NCBI GenBank assembly: GCA_018287875.1
Contig: JAGVVL010000022.1
Span: forward strand, 4,588,001 to 4,652,000
Direction: 5' to 3'
Source of the DNA: Nigrospora sphaerica
Taxonomy: Eukaryota; Ascomycota; Sordariomycetes; Amphisphaeriales; Apiosporaceae
Length of the DNA: 64,000 bases
The notes below the pieces were generated by a model. That model was not told where the DNA came from and did not search any database. It saw only the letters and a program-made list of their open reading frames with translations. Each line of letters opens with the position of its first letter. The stretch's first letter is position 1. The translations under genes were made by a program, and so were the position numbers. Shown piece by piece: positions 32,964-44,282 of the stretch.

Positions 32964-33307
32964 TATAACGAACGCTATACCTAAGTACTGCGTGACCTAG
33001 GGTTTGTACAATCAGGAACAGAGAGCGTCTGTCTAGCTTGAACACTGGTTGTAGGGTAACTGATGACTACGGGTGCTTAACTGGGTAACTGGTCTGAACT
33101 TCACAATAGGTCGCTAGGAGGTTACTCCTATTTATAAGTGAGATAAATACTTAGATCGATTACTAAGGTAATGACTGTCTATATAGGAAATCCTCCTAAC
33201 TTATATACTAAATTATTCCCTTACTGATACCTTGGATCATCTTGTCTTCCTTAAGGCTCGCTGGTGAGCCTACTAGGGATCATTAGTGGTCCTTCCTTAG
33301 ATCATTG
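32964..33307 (-). repeat. Family C LTR next to the gag of gypsy element D, interrupted
   Basis: Starts TATAACGAACGC like the other family C LTRs and directly adjoins the gag side of element D, so it is probably the D 5' LTR. It is interrupted at 33308 by a family B solo LTR; diverged LTR sequence may continue from 33875 to about 34000, but its outer end is not clear. Confidence 0.65.
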
Positions 33308-33874
33308 TGTTGGAAGTGGTGGTTTGATTGAAAAGAGGAAGCAACCCCTTTATAAGGGCTCTTTCGATCTCGGAGGTCGTTTCTATAAAGAAACACGGAA
33401 GGATAAAGAACTTCTCTTCAAGAGGAACGAGAGTGTATTTTGTGTGCTTGCTTGCTTCAGGGCAGACTAGTTACACGAAGAGGGGAGATTCAGCCTTTAC
33501 TTATACCCGTTAAACCCTTATCCTCTTAGTAATACAAGGAAGAGGACGCGTAAGTGATTGCGTAACTGATTACGTGGCTTAGAAGTATATGGAACCTTAT
33601 AGAGGTTTGTGGAGCCTCATGGGGGCTCGTGGGAGCTTCAAAGAGCCACGTAGAAACTCGTGGAAACTCGTGGAACCTTACAGAAGCTTCCGCGTGGCGA
33701 ACGCCACGCTTGTGGGTAAAGCGGGCCATGCTTGCGGGTAAGCTGGCCCGTGCTCTAGGGTAGGCTGGCCCGAGCTTTAGGATAGGCTCGGTTAAAGGAC
33801 TAGCTTCTCGTTAAGTGCATAGCTTAGTCCGTAGTGACAGAGAACGGTATAGGATAAGTCCTATACCTGCAACA
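33308..33874 (+). repeat. Solo LTR, family B, with CATTG target duplication
   Basis: 567 bp from TGTTGGAAGTGG to GCAACA, flanked by perfect CATTG (33303-33307 and 33875-33879). Confidence 0.92.
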
Positions 33875-34416
33875 CATTGTTAAGCCGTGATCCATCCCTA
33901 GTGATCCACCTAGTATATTGTCCTAGCCTAGGGCTGAGTGTGGAGTAGCGTGGGGTAATCGTGGCTTGTTCCCTTGTGGCTAGTGATGAGGGGTGGTTGG
34001 TCTATACGTTATTCCGTAGCGCTGGTTATAAGAGGGTTGTTTGCTTAGTCTGGAATGCGGCGCTGTTAGTTTGTAATATATCTATATATTCCCGTTACGA
34101 CCGTCGTATAAGGTTGGGCCTGGGTACTTGTGTCTCTTATAATCGACGTTTCTGCTGTTAACCATATACCTGAGCTGCTGGTTTTCCTTCTAGAGGGTTT
34201 TAACGCTTTATTAAAGGGCTTTGATAACATTAGCGAGCTCCTACAGCGTGTTGACTTCCTACGTGGCCTAAAAGGCGGCTCCTATAGCGCTATTCTATAT
34301 AAAGGTAGCCTTAGCTAGCTAAGACCTGACAAACGTAGTGGTCTAAGGTGCTATTATATCGAGAGGTTAGTGTTTAAGTAGTTGACAGTAACTAACCTAA
34401 GCATAAGTGATTAAAA
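33875..34416. other. Decayed sequence between LTRs, no gene recognised
   Basis: Partly resembles the inner part of family C LTRs (TTCCCTTGTGGCTAGTG near 33970). Small ORFs at 33961-34161 and 34130-34318 show no recognisable family, and I do not call them genes. Confidence 0.4.
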
Positions 34417-34984
34417 TATAACGAACGCTATGCTTAAGTACTATATAATAAGGGTTTATATAATTAGGGATAGAGAGCGTTTATTTAACTTAAATATTAG
34501 TCGTAAGGTAATAAATAGAGTAAGGTGCTTAACTAGATAACTGGTCTGAATCTTTATAATAGATCGTTAAGAGATTACTCCTATCTATAGGTAGAATAAA
34601 TACTTAAATTAATTATTAAGGTAATAATTATTTAACTAAGAAATTCTTCTAACTTATATACTAAGTTATTTCTTTATTAATATACGTTAGATTGTTAGAT
34701 CGTGAAATCTTAAGTTGTAATCCTATAATCCGGTGGATACCCTAGATCGTTAGATCGTGGATTTTCAACCCACGATCCTATAATCTATCACGTGACCTCT
34801 TCCCTTTAAGGAAAGATTTGCTTCTTACCTAGGAATGTTCCCTAGCTGGGTATCTTCGCCTTCTGGCAATGTTCCCTTACCTAGCTATGTTTCCCATTGT
34901 TCTCTTTGTAGCTAGTAAGGTTCTTCGGTGGCTAATGGGGCGCCTTAGCCACCTTTCTTGGCTTACGTTCTTAGGGTCGTAACA
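34417..34984 (-). repeat. Family C LTR without matching flanks
   Basis: 568 bp from TATAACGAACGC to GTCGTAACA. Flanks TAAAA and ACATA do not match, so this may be one end of a larger lost element or a rearranged copy. Confidence 0.75.
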
Positions 34985-35930
34985 ACATAGAATGAGGGAA
35001 GGGAAGAACTAACCTTGATCTCGGCTATGGTTTGCAAGATCGACTTCAAAGGGTTAGCGAAGGGCACGCTCTTCAAATAGGACTGAGAGTCGCTAAGGGA
35101 CATCCATGTTAAATCAACGAGAAAAAAAGCGATGGTAAAAGGGATAGGCTTCATAAAGCCCGCCGAAACCCATTGCTAGAATTCGGGGGTGAAAGAGCCC
35201 GCGGGCACATGGGAGGGTGCTGACATCGTGGCAAGCAGTTTAAGATAGATATTGGAAAAGCTAAGGTGACTGGTGCTGGCTCTATGGGAATAGGCATAAT
35301 CCGAGTCTATTATACTAGCAACTGCCGGGGTTAACGGAGTTAGCGCCGGAGCAGATGTACTAAGATCAAAGTCCGAGATGATCTAGTTAAGGGCACCCCC
35401 AGAGGAAGAGCCAATCCGCACGTCGGGAGGAGTGGGTTAATACCGAGAAAGCCCCACTAAGGCTCCACTTATGCATTCATACCTTTCTTATGCATTCTTC
35501 GGGACGCTGCTAAGCCGTATAACTAGACTGACTTATGTGGACGCCGGCTTCCCTGATCCTGCACACCATTCCATATCCACCATATATTCGTCGGAGTGGT
35601 GATTGGCCTTGCAGGACTGTTCCACTTAAGGAAAAACACTATCACCGAAGACCTCCCGGCAGTTATTTAGGACAGGCTCTATGGCTTACCGGTCAAAGCT
35701 AGGCCAACGTCATGTATACGTATGACTGGTAAGGTTCGCATAAGGCACGGCCGCTTCCATCGTCTCGACTGACACATCAATTGCATAAAGGAAACCAGCG
35801 TTTTTGACTCAGAATTATACCCCGTACTCACCCTACTCGGACCGTTGGAGATCCGGCCCACGCATTCACAGATTATAAAGCCCAACGGGGATCCCTGTCA
35901 TAACTCTAAGAACCCAGGCTAAGAAAGGGG
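34985..35930. other. Unidentified decayed sequence with a broken minus-strand ORF
   Basis: On the minus strand from about 35225 a reading starts MSAPSHVPAGSFTPEF, meets a TAG, and continues for about 85 codons with few RIP signs. I do not recognise the protein. 35440-35930 holds further mixed sequence without a supported gene. Confidence 0.35.
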
Positions 35931-35989
35931 GTTACGGCTTCGCACTAGCCACCAGCAAACCTCATCAGCCGCAAAGTGTGGCACAAAAA

Positions 35990-36260
35990 ACGGACCCGTT
36001 ATTATTATTATTATTGTTCTTACACCTAGTGACCTATCTAAGCTATAAGGACCCCTTGCGTATCTTAGCCTAGGAAAACCGTTCCGGGCTGACGTCCGGC
36101 CAGGTGAAAAACCTAGGTTCCGCTGCGTCGCACCGCTTCTATCTGCTCTTTGATCTGCCATACCGAGATCGGGCTCAGCGTGCCCGCTTCCTAGCTGATA
36201 AGCTGATTTGCCAGCTGGAACATATCCAGCCTGCCCGAACAGAATAGCCATCTCGCTATA
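35990..36260 (-). mobile_element. 3' end of a Tad-like LINE with (TAA)n tail
   Basis: Aligns with 61877-62160, the 3' end of the LINE at the right edge, including the TTATTATT repeat that is the LINE tail on the minus strand (about 35999-36016). RIP-type differences are present. Only about 270 bp remain, the usual 5' truncation of LINEs. Confidence 0.8.
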
Positions 36261-36699
36261 ATCCCTGCTTTTCCTAGGGTGTCGAGCATCCTATCCTTGG
36301 TCTTGTATATTAAGCTTCACCCGTGGGTGCTTTTCGTATGGCGGAAAACGCTCTCACTGTCCCAGCCGGTGCGGAGATGACTTGAGAGGCGAAAGAGAAA
36401 TAGGAGTAAAAAGACTTGTATTGGAAGAACGTAAGGTTGCCTACTCTTTTTAACTTTCGCATTAGAACGCCTTCTCTGTGCTCACCATAACGTAAAGAGC
36501 ACTCTCTACTATAGTACTAGATCCCTGCTTTTAAGAGTTTCGCCTTTAAGATAATGTTAATGTGAAATCTTTCGAATAGTTACATATTATATAGCACTAG
36601 GTCTACCTTGCCACCCTTAAGACTGTTTAGTAAGCCCTTTAGGATCCTTATACCTAATTCTTTAATAAAAAAGGCCAACGACCCTGCCTTTATAATTAA

Positions 36700-38058
36700 T
36701 CTAGGATGCATAGGAGTGAAGCTTCCCCCCTTAAGTAGCTTTATAGAGTTAACAATATATAAAAAACTGCAACTGTTAACAACAGTTGACTATAAGAGGT
36801 TATACAGGCCAATTTAAACGGTAACAGCTAGGTTAATGTTAGCAGGCATAGGAAAGGTCTTAAGGACGATAGTAACCGCGACGAACGGTTTAGAGGTGGT
36901 CTATCTTACTCTCTCACCTGGCTTCTTCTCTTCGATAAGCTTATAGTGTGTGTCCTAATGATTAAACATGGCTCTTTCTTGTATTTCCTTTACCTTAGCA
37001 TTAGTGAGGCCTCGGAACTTAGCTCTGTTAAGTAGGAGGTTTGCAGAGCTATTTAAGGCAAACTAGAGACGTCTATATACCCTGGGTTTCTATTAGTGCT
37101 TCTCCCTGTAAGGCAAGTAGAGATAGATATATAGAGTGCCATTTTTCCGCTTTCTTGCTTATAAGGTAATTTAATAGGCTTTTCCTCAATCTCCTGATAT
37201 GGCGAGTAACTTATAACGTCTGTTTATTGTGCTAAAAGAAGTTACCTGCTTAAGAAAGATAGAGCTTAGCTAAGTTAACGTGAGTAATTTCTTTCCTATT
37301 ACTTCGGCTTTAGGGATATCGTTTAATTAAATCTAAGCCTATTATAGAGCTGTGCGCTCACAAACTCCCTTTAAAAACGCTTTTATTATAAGTGCGCCTT
37401 GCACTTTAGGGATCCCATAGGCATCGGCAAGAGCGTGAATAACGGTGAACTCGGCGTGCTAGGCTTTTAAAGAGATTTCCTCTTTTAACTCGCTTATTGG
37501 GACTCGCTGGTAGCGTTCTTGTATTACGGAGAGGATAGAGAAGTCTGCCGGCTAATACTGCTTCCTTAGTTCTTTAAGCAGCTTCTGGAGCGTGTTAGTC
37601 TTACTTCGCTCGATAGTCGTGGTCGTTCCGCTCTTAACAGTAGCGGTGGCTTCAGTGGCTATTTTAATAAGCTCGAGTTTCTTCTCCTAGGCTTCGATGC
37701 GTCCGTAAGCTGCCGTGAGATACTCCTTTTTAACCGTCTGCTTAACCTATTCGGTTAAAAACAGATAATGGTTGTTAAAAGTGTTCTAAGTGCTTATATC
37801 GGCAGTAAAGGTTTGCAGTTCTTATTAAAAGCGCCTTATTACTACGTGCAATGCAGTCGGAGAGTTTAAATTCGCTCCTTAAGGCTCTTAGTAAACTAGC
37901 CTTTCTAAAGGAGTGTTAATGTAGCTGTTAGGCTCCGCGTCTAGGTTAATGTAATCTCAGATACGTCGATCTTTAGCTTCTCTCCGAAGCGAGTTGTACT
38001 AATTAGGCCAATTGTAATTATTAATGAGTAGGACCTTTGTGAGCATTTAGTCGGACAT
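36700..38058 (-). pseudogene. RIPed gag-like ORF, possibly Ty1/copia type
   Basis: From ATG at 38058 the minus strand reads as a long protein with many stops: an N-terminal pattern of LINNYNWPNWYNSLRREAKD type (one stop replacing Trp or Gln), as in copia gag proteins, followed by Lys/Glu/Thr-rich helical sequence. No zinc knuckle or pol was found, and the left end is uncertain. It could also be another gag-like family. Confidence 0.45.
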
Positions 38059-38389
38059 ATTAAACAGGGTTCGCAGTAAAGCTGGTCTTAGCTGCGAATA
38101 AATAGATAAATAGATAGAAATAGGGTTTAAAGAGAGTTCTCACGATTTTAAGACTTATATAGCGTTTTAAGTGCGTTAAGAGACGTAAGTAAAGGCCGGG
38201 CTTATAACTATCGCACTTTAGGAGACGTGAGGAACGAGATTCTAGTTATTCTATCAGGAAAAACAGAGGAAAACTATCTAAGGATCTAGACGTAGATATA
38301 GTAGCTCCGTAGCCCGCCTGAAAGGCTAGGCTCTTAAGCTTACATAAAGTCACGTGACCTGGTAGACTTGTTAGTGACAATAGGCTCGT

Positions 38390-39025
38390 CTCGCGACATT
38401 ACCCATTAAGGAAATCTTCTTATAGGTCTTCGTAAGTAATGTATGGTGACCGAAGGCTACGACAGGGGTAGAGGTGGAGGGCAACGGGGCTCATGAGTCA
38501 CGAGCTTATAAGAAAGTATTGACTAGGGCGCATAACTACCAAATCGGCGAAATAACAAAAAGATAAGAGATGTAGGACCTGTGCGGCCTGACGAATCGGT
38601 ATACATTGAGAAGTGGAAAACGGGCTATTTATTAGGCCGAATGTCACCAATCGAGGACTGTATAGGTCGTACTCCCCTACAAGGAGTAGTATAGCGCTCC
38701 TATCCTATACTTGAGAGGTATAACTCAGTGGCTACATCGTATAACTCGGAAGGTTACCCTTTAAGGAAATCTGTTTATAGGTGTTAAGTGTGTGGTGTAT
38801 GGTTACCAATGGTTACAACAGAGGCAGAGATAAGGGGCAACTGTAGTTATAGGGCATAACGGTTATAGGAAAGTATCGGGGACGGCAAAATTACTAAGTC
38901 GGGGAACTATCTTAAGGAAAGGGGATATATAATATATACGGAAAGAACAGATACACACTAAGAAGTGGTATATAGGCTGTTAATAAGACCGAATATCACT
39001 AATCGAGGACTGTATAGTTCGCAAC
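38390..39025. repeat. Two imperfect direct repeats of about 275 bp, about 355 bp apart
   Basis: 38395-38670 and 38750-39025 share CCATTAAGGAAATC/CCTTTAAGGAAATC, GTGTATGGTTACC-like segments and an ATCGAGGACTGTATAG end. They differ by many transitions and look like an old RIPed tandem duplication or paired LTRs with nothing between. Confidence 0.55.
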
Positions 39026-39359
39026 GAATATTACCTTAATGTGGCAGTTAATTTAACTGGACTGACTCTAAGCCGAATATTGGTTAGCGTAAGGCCGTTG
39101 GTTAAAGGGCTGGCAGAAGGGGAAGAAGGGAGGAAGTAAGAGCGCGTGACCCAGAACAGCACCCTCCCTGGACTGGAATGAACGAATAGACGAAACGGGT
39201 CGGTACTAAAGGGAACTTGAAGGTACATGGCTTACAAAGCCCTATAAGACAAATGCGAAAAGCAGTAAGAGGTGCCATAGCCGAGGATTTCCCGAAGTAG
39301 CAATCGCTTAAACAGGTAAGCCAGTGCCGCTATTTTCGAAGGCAGGCAAGCCGTCTCAT

Positions 39360-39778
39360 TTATAACTGAATTTATAAAGCTATCTCTTTTTCTTTTTTAT
39401 ATCTTTTCCCTTTACTTCTTTATATCTTTTTAAAATATAAACTTAATTCTTATTTACTGATTATGCTTTCTTTTTTAATTTACTTTTTTATTTTTATATA
39501 CTTACTTATATAAAAAAGTAAATAATATAAATCTTAACATTTCTCTTTTTTAATATGAATGCTTTTATTTCTACTTACTTAATTTATTAAATATTCTTTG
39601 TTATTTTACTTCTCCTTATTATTTCTTTTACTTTTTTATTTACTTATAAAGGTCTTTTTTTATAACTTAATTATAAGTAACTTATATTATATTCTTTTTC
39701 TTATATTTAATAATAAAGCTAAGTTAAATAAGCCTTACGCCTTCCTTTTATATATTATTATTGAAACCGCCTTTATAT
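39360..39778. other. Extremely AT-rich, pyrimidine-biased stretch
   Basis: About 420 bp of mainly T, with long CTTTTT and TTATAT runs. No gene (small ORFs here are composition artefacts). It forms an abrupt boundary with the GC-rich helicase relic next to it. Confidence 0.7.
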
Positions 39779-42700
39779 TCAATTAGCCTTCGCTTTTGCT
39801 ATTGCCCCCCTAGCCCCCTTTAAATTTGCGGTCACTATCTTTAGCGTGCTCAGCGCTGTGTCCGAAATCGCGTACACGTCCGCGATAATGGCCCGCCACG
39901 CCACGATCGCGTTCGTGCGGTACGCGCTGTCCTTATACCGGCCGCGGCCGAGTGACGCCCGGAAGGCGGCCGGGTCCGCCGTGTCGACGTCGTACGCGGC
40001 CGCGAGCACCGCCCGCGCTGTCCGGCTCTCCTCCGCGAGCCGCAGCACCGGGAGCATCGTATCGGCCGACTCGCACGCCGCCGCGCCGCCGCCCTCGCCG
40101 CCTTTCTCCGGGTCCGCCGCGGCGCACCAGCCCGCCGGGAGCCCGCAGCGGAAGCAGCCGCTGTAAGGCAGGAAGACGAGCTGCCGGCGCCACGCGCTGT
40201 ATTACGCTAGCGGGAGCGTTAGGCACCGCTTAAGCGTGTGGCGGACGCTTACCGCGTACCTCGCCGGCTGCCGCCGCCGCTGGAGCCACTTCGTGAGGCA
40301 GACGGGACAGTGGCCGCTGTGGCGGACGGCGTGTAGCCACATTCGGGCCACCTCCTCTGCGGCGTGGCGGGCCTGGCAGGCCGCCTGGAGCCGGTTCGGC
40401 GGCGTGGGCGGCCTAGGTAGCGGCGGCGGCGGCGGCGGCGGCGCGGCCGCGCGCCGCGCCTCCTCGCAGCGGTCGCACGCGGCGGCGCCGAGCGCCGCGC
40501 AGTCCCCGCCCTGGCCGTCGAAGAAGAGGCCGAGCACGAGGCGGCGGCAGTCGACGCTCTCGACAAACCAGGGCATGGCCTGCCGGTTCCGCTGCTCGAC
40601 GTCGCTGCTATGCGGGCTGGCCCACGCCGGCCGGTCGTCCCAGACGACGACGGAGTCCGCCGTCTCACCGGCGCCGCGCGCGCCGCGCCCCGTCTGCTGG
40701 CTAAAGTCGACCACCCTGTATGGCAGCTCCGCGTGGAGGACAGCCACGAGCCCGGCTACGTTAACCCCCGTGCCGAGCGCCGTCGTGGCCACGATCTAGC
40801 AGCCGGCGGCAGCGTCGGCCCCTGCTGCCGCCCCCACGGCCGCGCCCGCCGCTTATGCTGCGAAGCGCGCCTCGCACGCGGCCGCCGCAACGCCGCTATA
40901 GTAGGGCGCGCAGCCGAGGGCCGCGGCGAGCGACTCGCACCGGGCCTGCGACCGGTAGTAGACGACGCCCTTCTCGGCGCCCGCCTAGCCGCGTGTAAAG
41001 GCGCGCGCCATCTGCACCACCTCCTCCTCTACCGCGCCCAGCTACGGCGGCACCGTTACAATACAGTAACGGATGTTCAGCTTCATCGTACGCGCCTAGA
41101 GGAGGGCCGCGTCCTCGGCGAGCATGAGCTCCCGGAAGGGCCGCTCGAGCCGCATAGGCAGCGTGGCTATAAGTAGCACTACAGGGTAGTCGAAGCAGTA
41201 AACGGCGCGCACCTTAAGGAGGCGCGGCCAGTAGGTGGCGTCTATAAGCACAGTGTGGCACTTATCGATGAAGATACACCCGAGTAGCCGGCACACACGG
41301 AGGCTATCGATATACACGAGGAACTCGGGCGTGCTTACAATGTCGGCGCTTATATGGACAAGGTGCGCGATATACGCAGGCCCCTCGCAGCCCGCCGCCG
41401 CCGCCGGCTGCTAGTGGAGGCAGTCGAGCGTGGCTGTGTGCACGCGCCTTATAAGGTCGTGCGCGAGGGCGACGAAGGGCACAACAACGACGCTCACACC
41501 GGCGTCGAGCACCGGCACCGTAAGGAGGAGGAAGAGCACGCTCTTCCCTGCGCCCGTCGGTAGCACCATAATAAAGACGGCGTCCCCCTATAGCGCAAGT
41601 ACTTAGCGTACGGCTGTGGCCTGCTTAGGCAACTGCCACGTCGCGCCCAGCCCGAGTAGCGTCACGAGCGCGTCCTCGAGCGCCGGCGGCGGCGCTACAG
41701 GGGCGGCGGCCGCCGTAGGGCCCCTTGTGGCTATCTTCGCACGTTTCGCCGCCGGCGGCGTGTCGCTGCCTATGCCGGCCGCCGCCTTTATATGCGCCCG
41801 CTTCCCTTTACCCGCGGTAGCGGCGTTCTCTTTAACCGCGGTAACGGCCTTACCGCCGCCCTCCTCGAGGTAAGCGTGTTAAAGCCGGCTAATCTTGTAG
41901 TAGCTAGCCACTATAGCCGGCCGTAGCTAGCTTAAGAAGCGTATGTTAATAGCGTAATGCTAGTATACAACGGCGCTACTATACGTCGCCTGTAAGTCTT
42001 AGACGGACTTAAGCCGCGGCCCCTTGCACGCCTTGCCTATAGCCGCGTTAGCAATAGTGGCACTGTCGCTATCGGCCTCGCCAGCTAGGTCGACCTCGAG
42101 TTAACGGACGGCGAGCCCGCGTATAGTGCGACCTAGCTCGATAGCCACGTGGCGGTAAGGCGCGACCGAGAGCTCGACACCGAGGTGCTACCTTATCACG
42201 CGTACAAGCTGTCGGCTAAGCGCTGCCGTGTCCCACGTGCCGGCGCGCGTGTCCCGCTATAGTAACGAGGCTACCGTAGGCGCCAGCGTGGCGATGCCGG
42301 CCCCCGTCTCGAGGAGGCGCTCGAATGGGAGTAGCTAGGCAATGTACGCGACCCTTATACGGCCGACCCGCGGTAGCAGGAAGCGCGCGACCTTCCGGCT
42401 GAGCCCGCGGACTGCCTCTGCCTTATCCCGGTCTATTATAAGTATAACCTCGCTAGCGAGGAGGAAGACATTTCGTATAAGCTGTTATATATTGCAGTGC
42501 TGTAACGTTATAACCTCGGGCCCGCGCCCCGGCTGCCCGCCCCAGATATACGTGGCCATAAGTAGCTCGCACCAGAACCCCCGTAGCCGGTCAAGCCACT
42601 GCTATACGGCGGTGGGCTGCCAACGCCGGCGCCGCGCGTCCCATAGCGTCGAGCGCGCTAACGCCGCCAGCCGCACGTGCCCCGGCTCGAGCTAGGCGTT

Positions 42701-43713
42701 AACCGCGAGCGTCGCGAACGAGCAGCCGGCGCCCTCGAAGAGGACGGTGTCGGCGACGCGCGCAAGGTCGAGCGCCGCTGTAAGGGCGCCCCAGCTACCG
42801 AAGCAGAGGGCGTCGAGTAAGGCCTCGGCCTCGCCTACAACGGCGCGTGCGCACGCGTGCACGTCGGCCACGCGGATACGCTAGCTTAGAAAGCGGAGGA
42901 CAGCCCGGCTACCGTCGGCGCCGGCCCCCGCCTCCCAAAGGAGCCGCGGGGCCCCGCCCTCGAGCCGGCGGTGCCCCTTCCCGTAGGCCACCCAGCGGAG
43001 GATCGTGCTTACCGGCGTGTGCGACCCGTCGGCAAGCCAGGTGAGGTGCGCCTCACGGAAGCGCTCGACCGCCTCGGCCCCGACGGCCTCCATGTCGGCC
43101 GGCTCGCCCTCGAAGGCGGCCTCGAGGAGCAGCGCCCGCGCGTACTAGAGTAGGCCCGCGAGCTGCGTCGTGTAGTCGGCGGCCGCCTGCCACGTGTGGC
43201 GGCGCGGGTCGAAGCCGAGCACGGCGGCGAAGTGCAGTAGCGGGCTCGCGACAACGCGGCCGCCGAGCTTCTGCTGGAGCGAGCCCACACAGAACTGGAA
43301 GACAGCCCGGCGGAGCCCGCCCGCATCCCCGTCCCCGTCCTCGGCTGCGGCGGCGTCGAGCGCCACGACGAGGGCGCCGAGGGCGTCCCACTGCCGGTCC
43401 GTAAAGCGGATCCCGCGCTGCGCCTCCGCCGCCGCGCGCCCCAGCGGGTGCGCGCGCACGCAGTAGCAGAGGTAGCGCTGCCAGTACGCGCGGTACCGGT
43501 CCATCCAGCTCGCGTGCTCCTTCTCCCGGAAGCGGCGCGGCAGGCGGCGAGGGCGGCGGCAAGGGGCGCCCCCTTTAGCCGGTGGCGGTTCCGGAAGTGT
43601 GCGGCAGCACCGTGGATGCCCGTCTGGCAGAAGCGGCAGAGGAGCACGCCGCGGGGCCGGTCCACGGCGACAAGCGGGTGCGGCGCGGGCGCGTCGGCGT
43701 CGGGCGGCGGCAT
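39779..43713 (-). pseudogene. RecQ-like helicase with OrsD-type N-terminus (telomere-linked helicase type), broken
   Basis: Very GC-rich 3.9-kb relic. From ATG at 43713 an OrsD-like zinc motif reads LLCRFCQTG followed by HFRNRH. Then comes a long region with stops at about 43145 and beyond, and a frame break near 43535. The helicase core follows: Walker A PTGAGKSVLF (41540-41563), DECH box changed to DKCH (41255-41266), ATLP, then ALGTGVN and the motif VI QQTGRGARG (40671-40698). The C-terminus has a CXXC pair (CPVC). Stops come from CAG and TGG codons, as in RIP, yet GC content stays high. The family is common near chromosome ends in many fungi, which suggests a subtelomeric location. Confidence 0.8.
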
Positions 43714-43884
43714 GGTGCGGCGGGGCGAAAGGGGAAAGGGCGGGGGGCGCACGCGGGCCTTGGGGGCGTGGTGGCGGCGGTGGTGGTGGGGGTGGGGGAG
43801 GACAGGCGGCGCGCGTCGGCGGCGGCCCCCCCAATATAGGGGGCGCGGGGGCGTCCCGGGGCGCGTCGCCCTTACCCTTTAGGC

Positions 43885-43938
43885 GCGGGGGCGTTGGGGT
43901 GAAAGAGTAGGGGCGGGGGCGTTGGGGTGAAAGAGTAG
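43885..43938. repeat. GC-rich tandem repeat of 27 bp, two copies
   Basis: GGGGGCGTTGGGGTGAAAGAG with its GTAGGGGC spacer occurs twice in tandem, at the 5' end of the helicase relic, in a region of G-rich simple sequence (43730-43960). Confidence 0.7.
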
Positions 43939-44282
43939 GGGCGGGGCGCGGGTGGGGCGCGACGCGGGCGCGGCCAATACGCGGCCTCGTCCTACAGTAC
44001 GCTGTCTTACGGGAAAGGGGGCGGCGCCCGGGCCACGGGCGGGCGCGTGCGCGCTTCGTTCTACGTGAACGAAGGCAGCATGGGGCCGAGGACTAGGAAG
44101 GCGGGCTATGTTAGTGTCAGCTTCGTATAACATAAGTATCTTTAAGCTAACTCACTTTTAAGGCTAGGCTAGGAGAATCTTATGTTAGGTGGATTGGTGT
44201 TGTTCTCGAGCGCGAGGACGCACTTGATTAAACTCGTCAGGCCGAATGCACCTCTAGAGTGCCTAACGTTGGGCTTCACCTA

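Noticed and set aside
40202..43910. Many long overlapping ORFs on both strands in the GC-rich block
   Set aside because: High GC removes stops in all frames; only the minus-strand frames with helicase and zinc motifs are meaningful.
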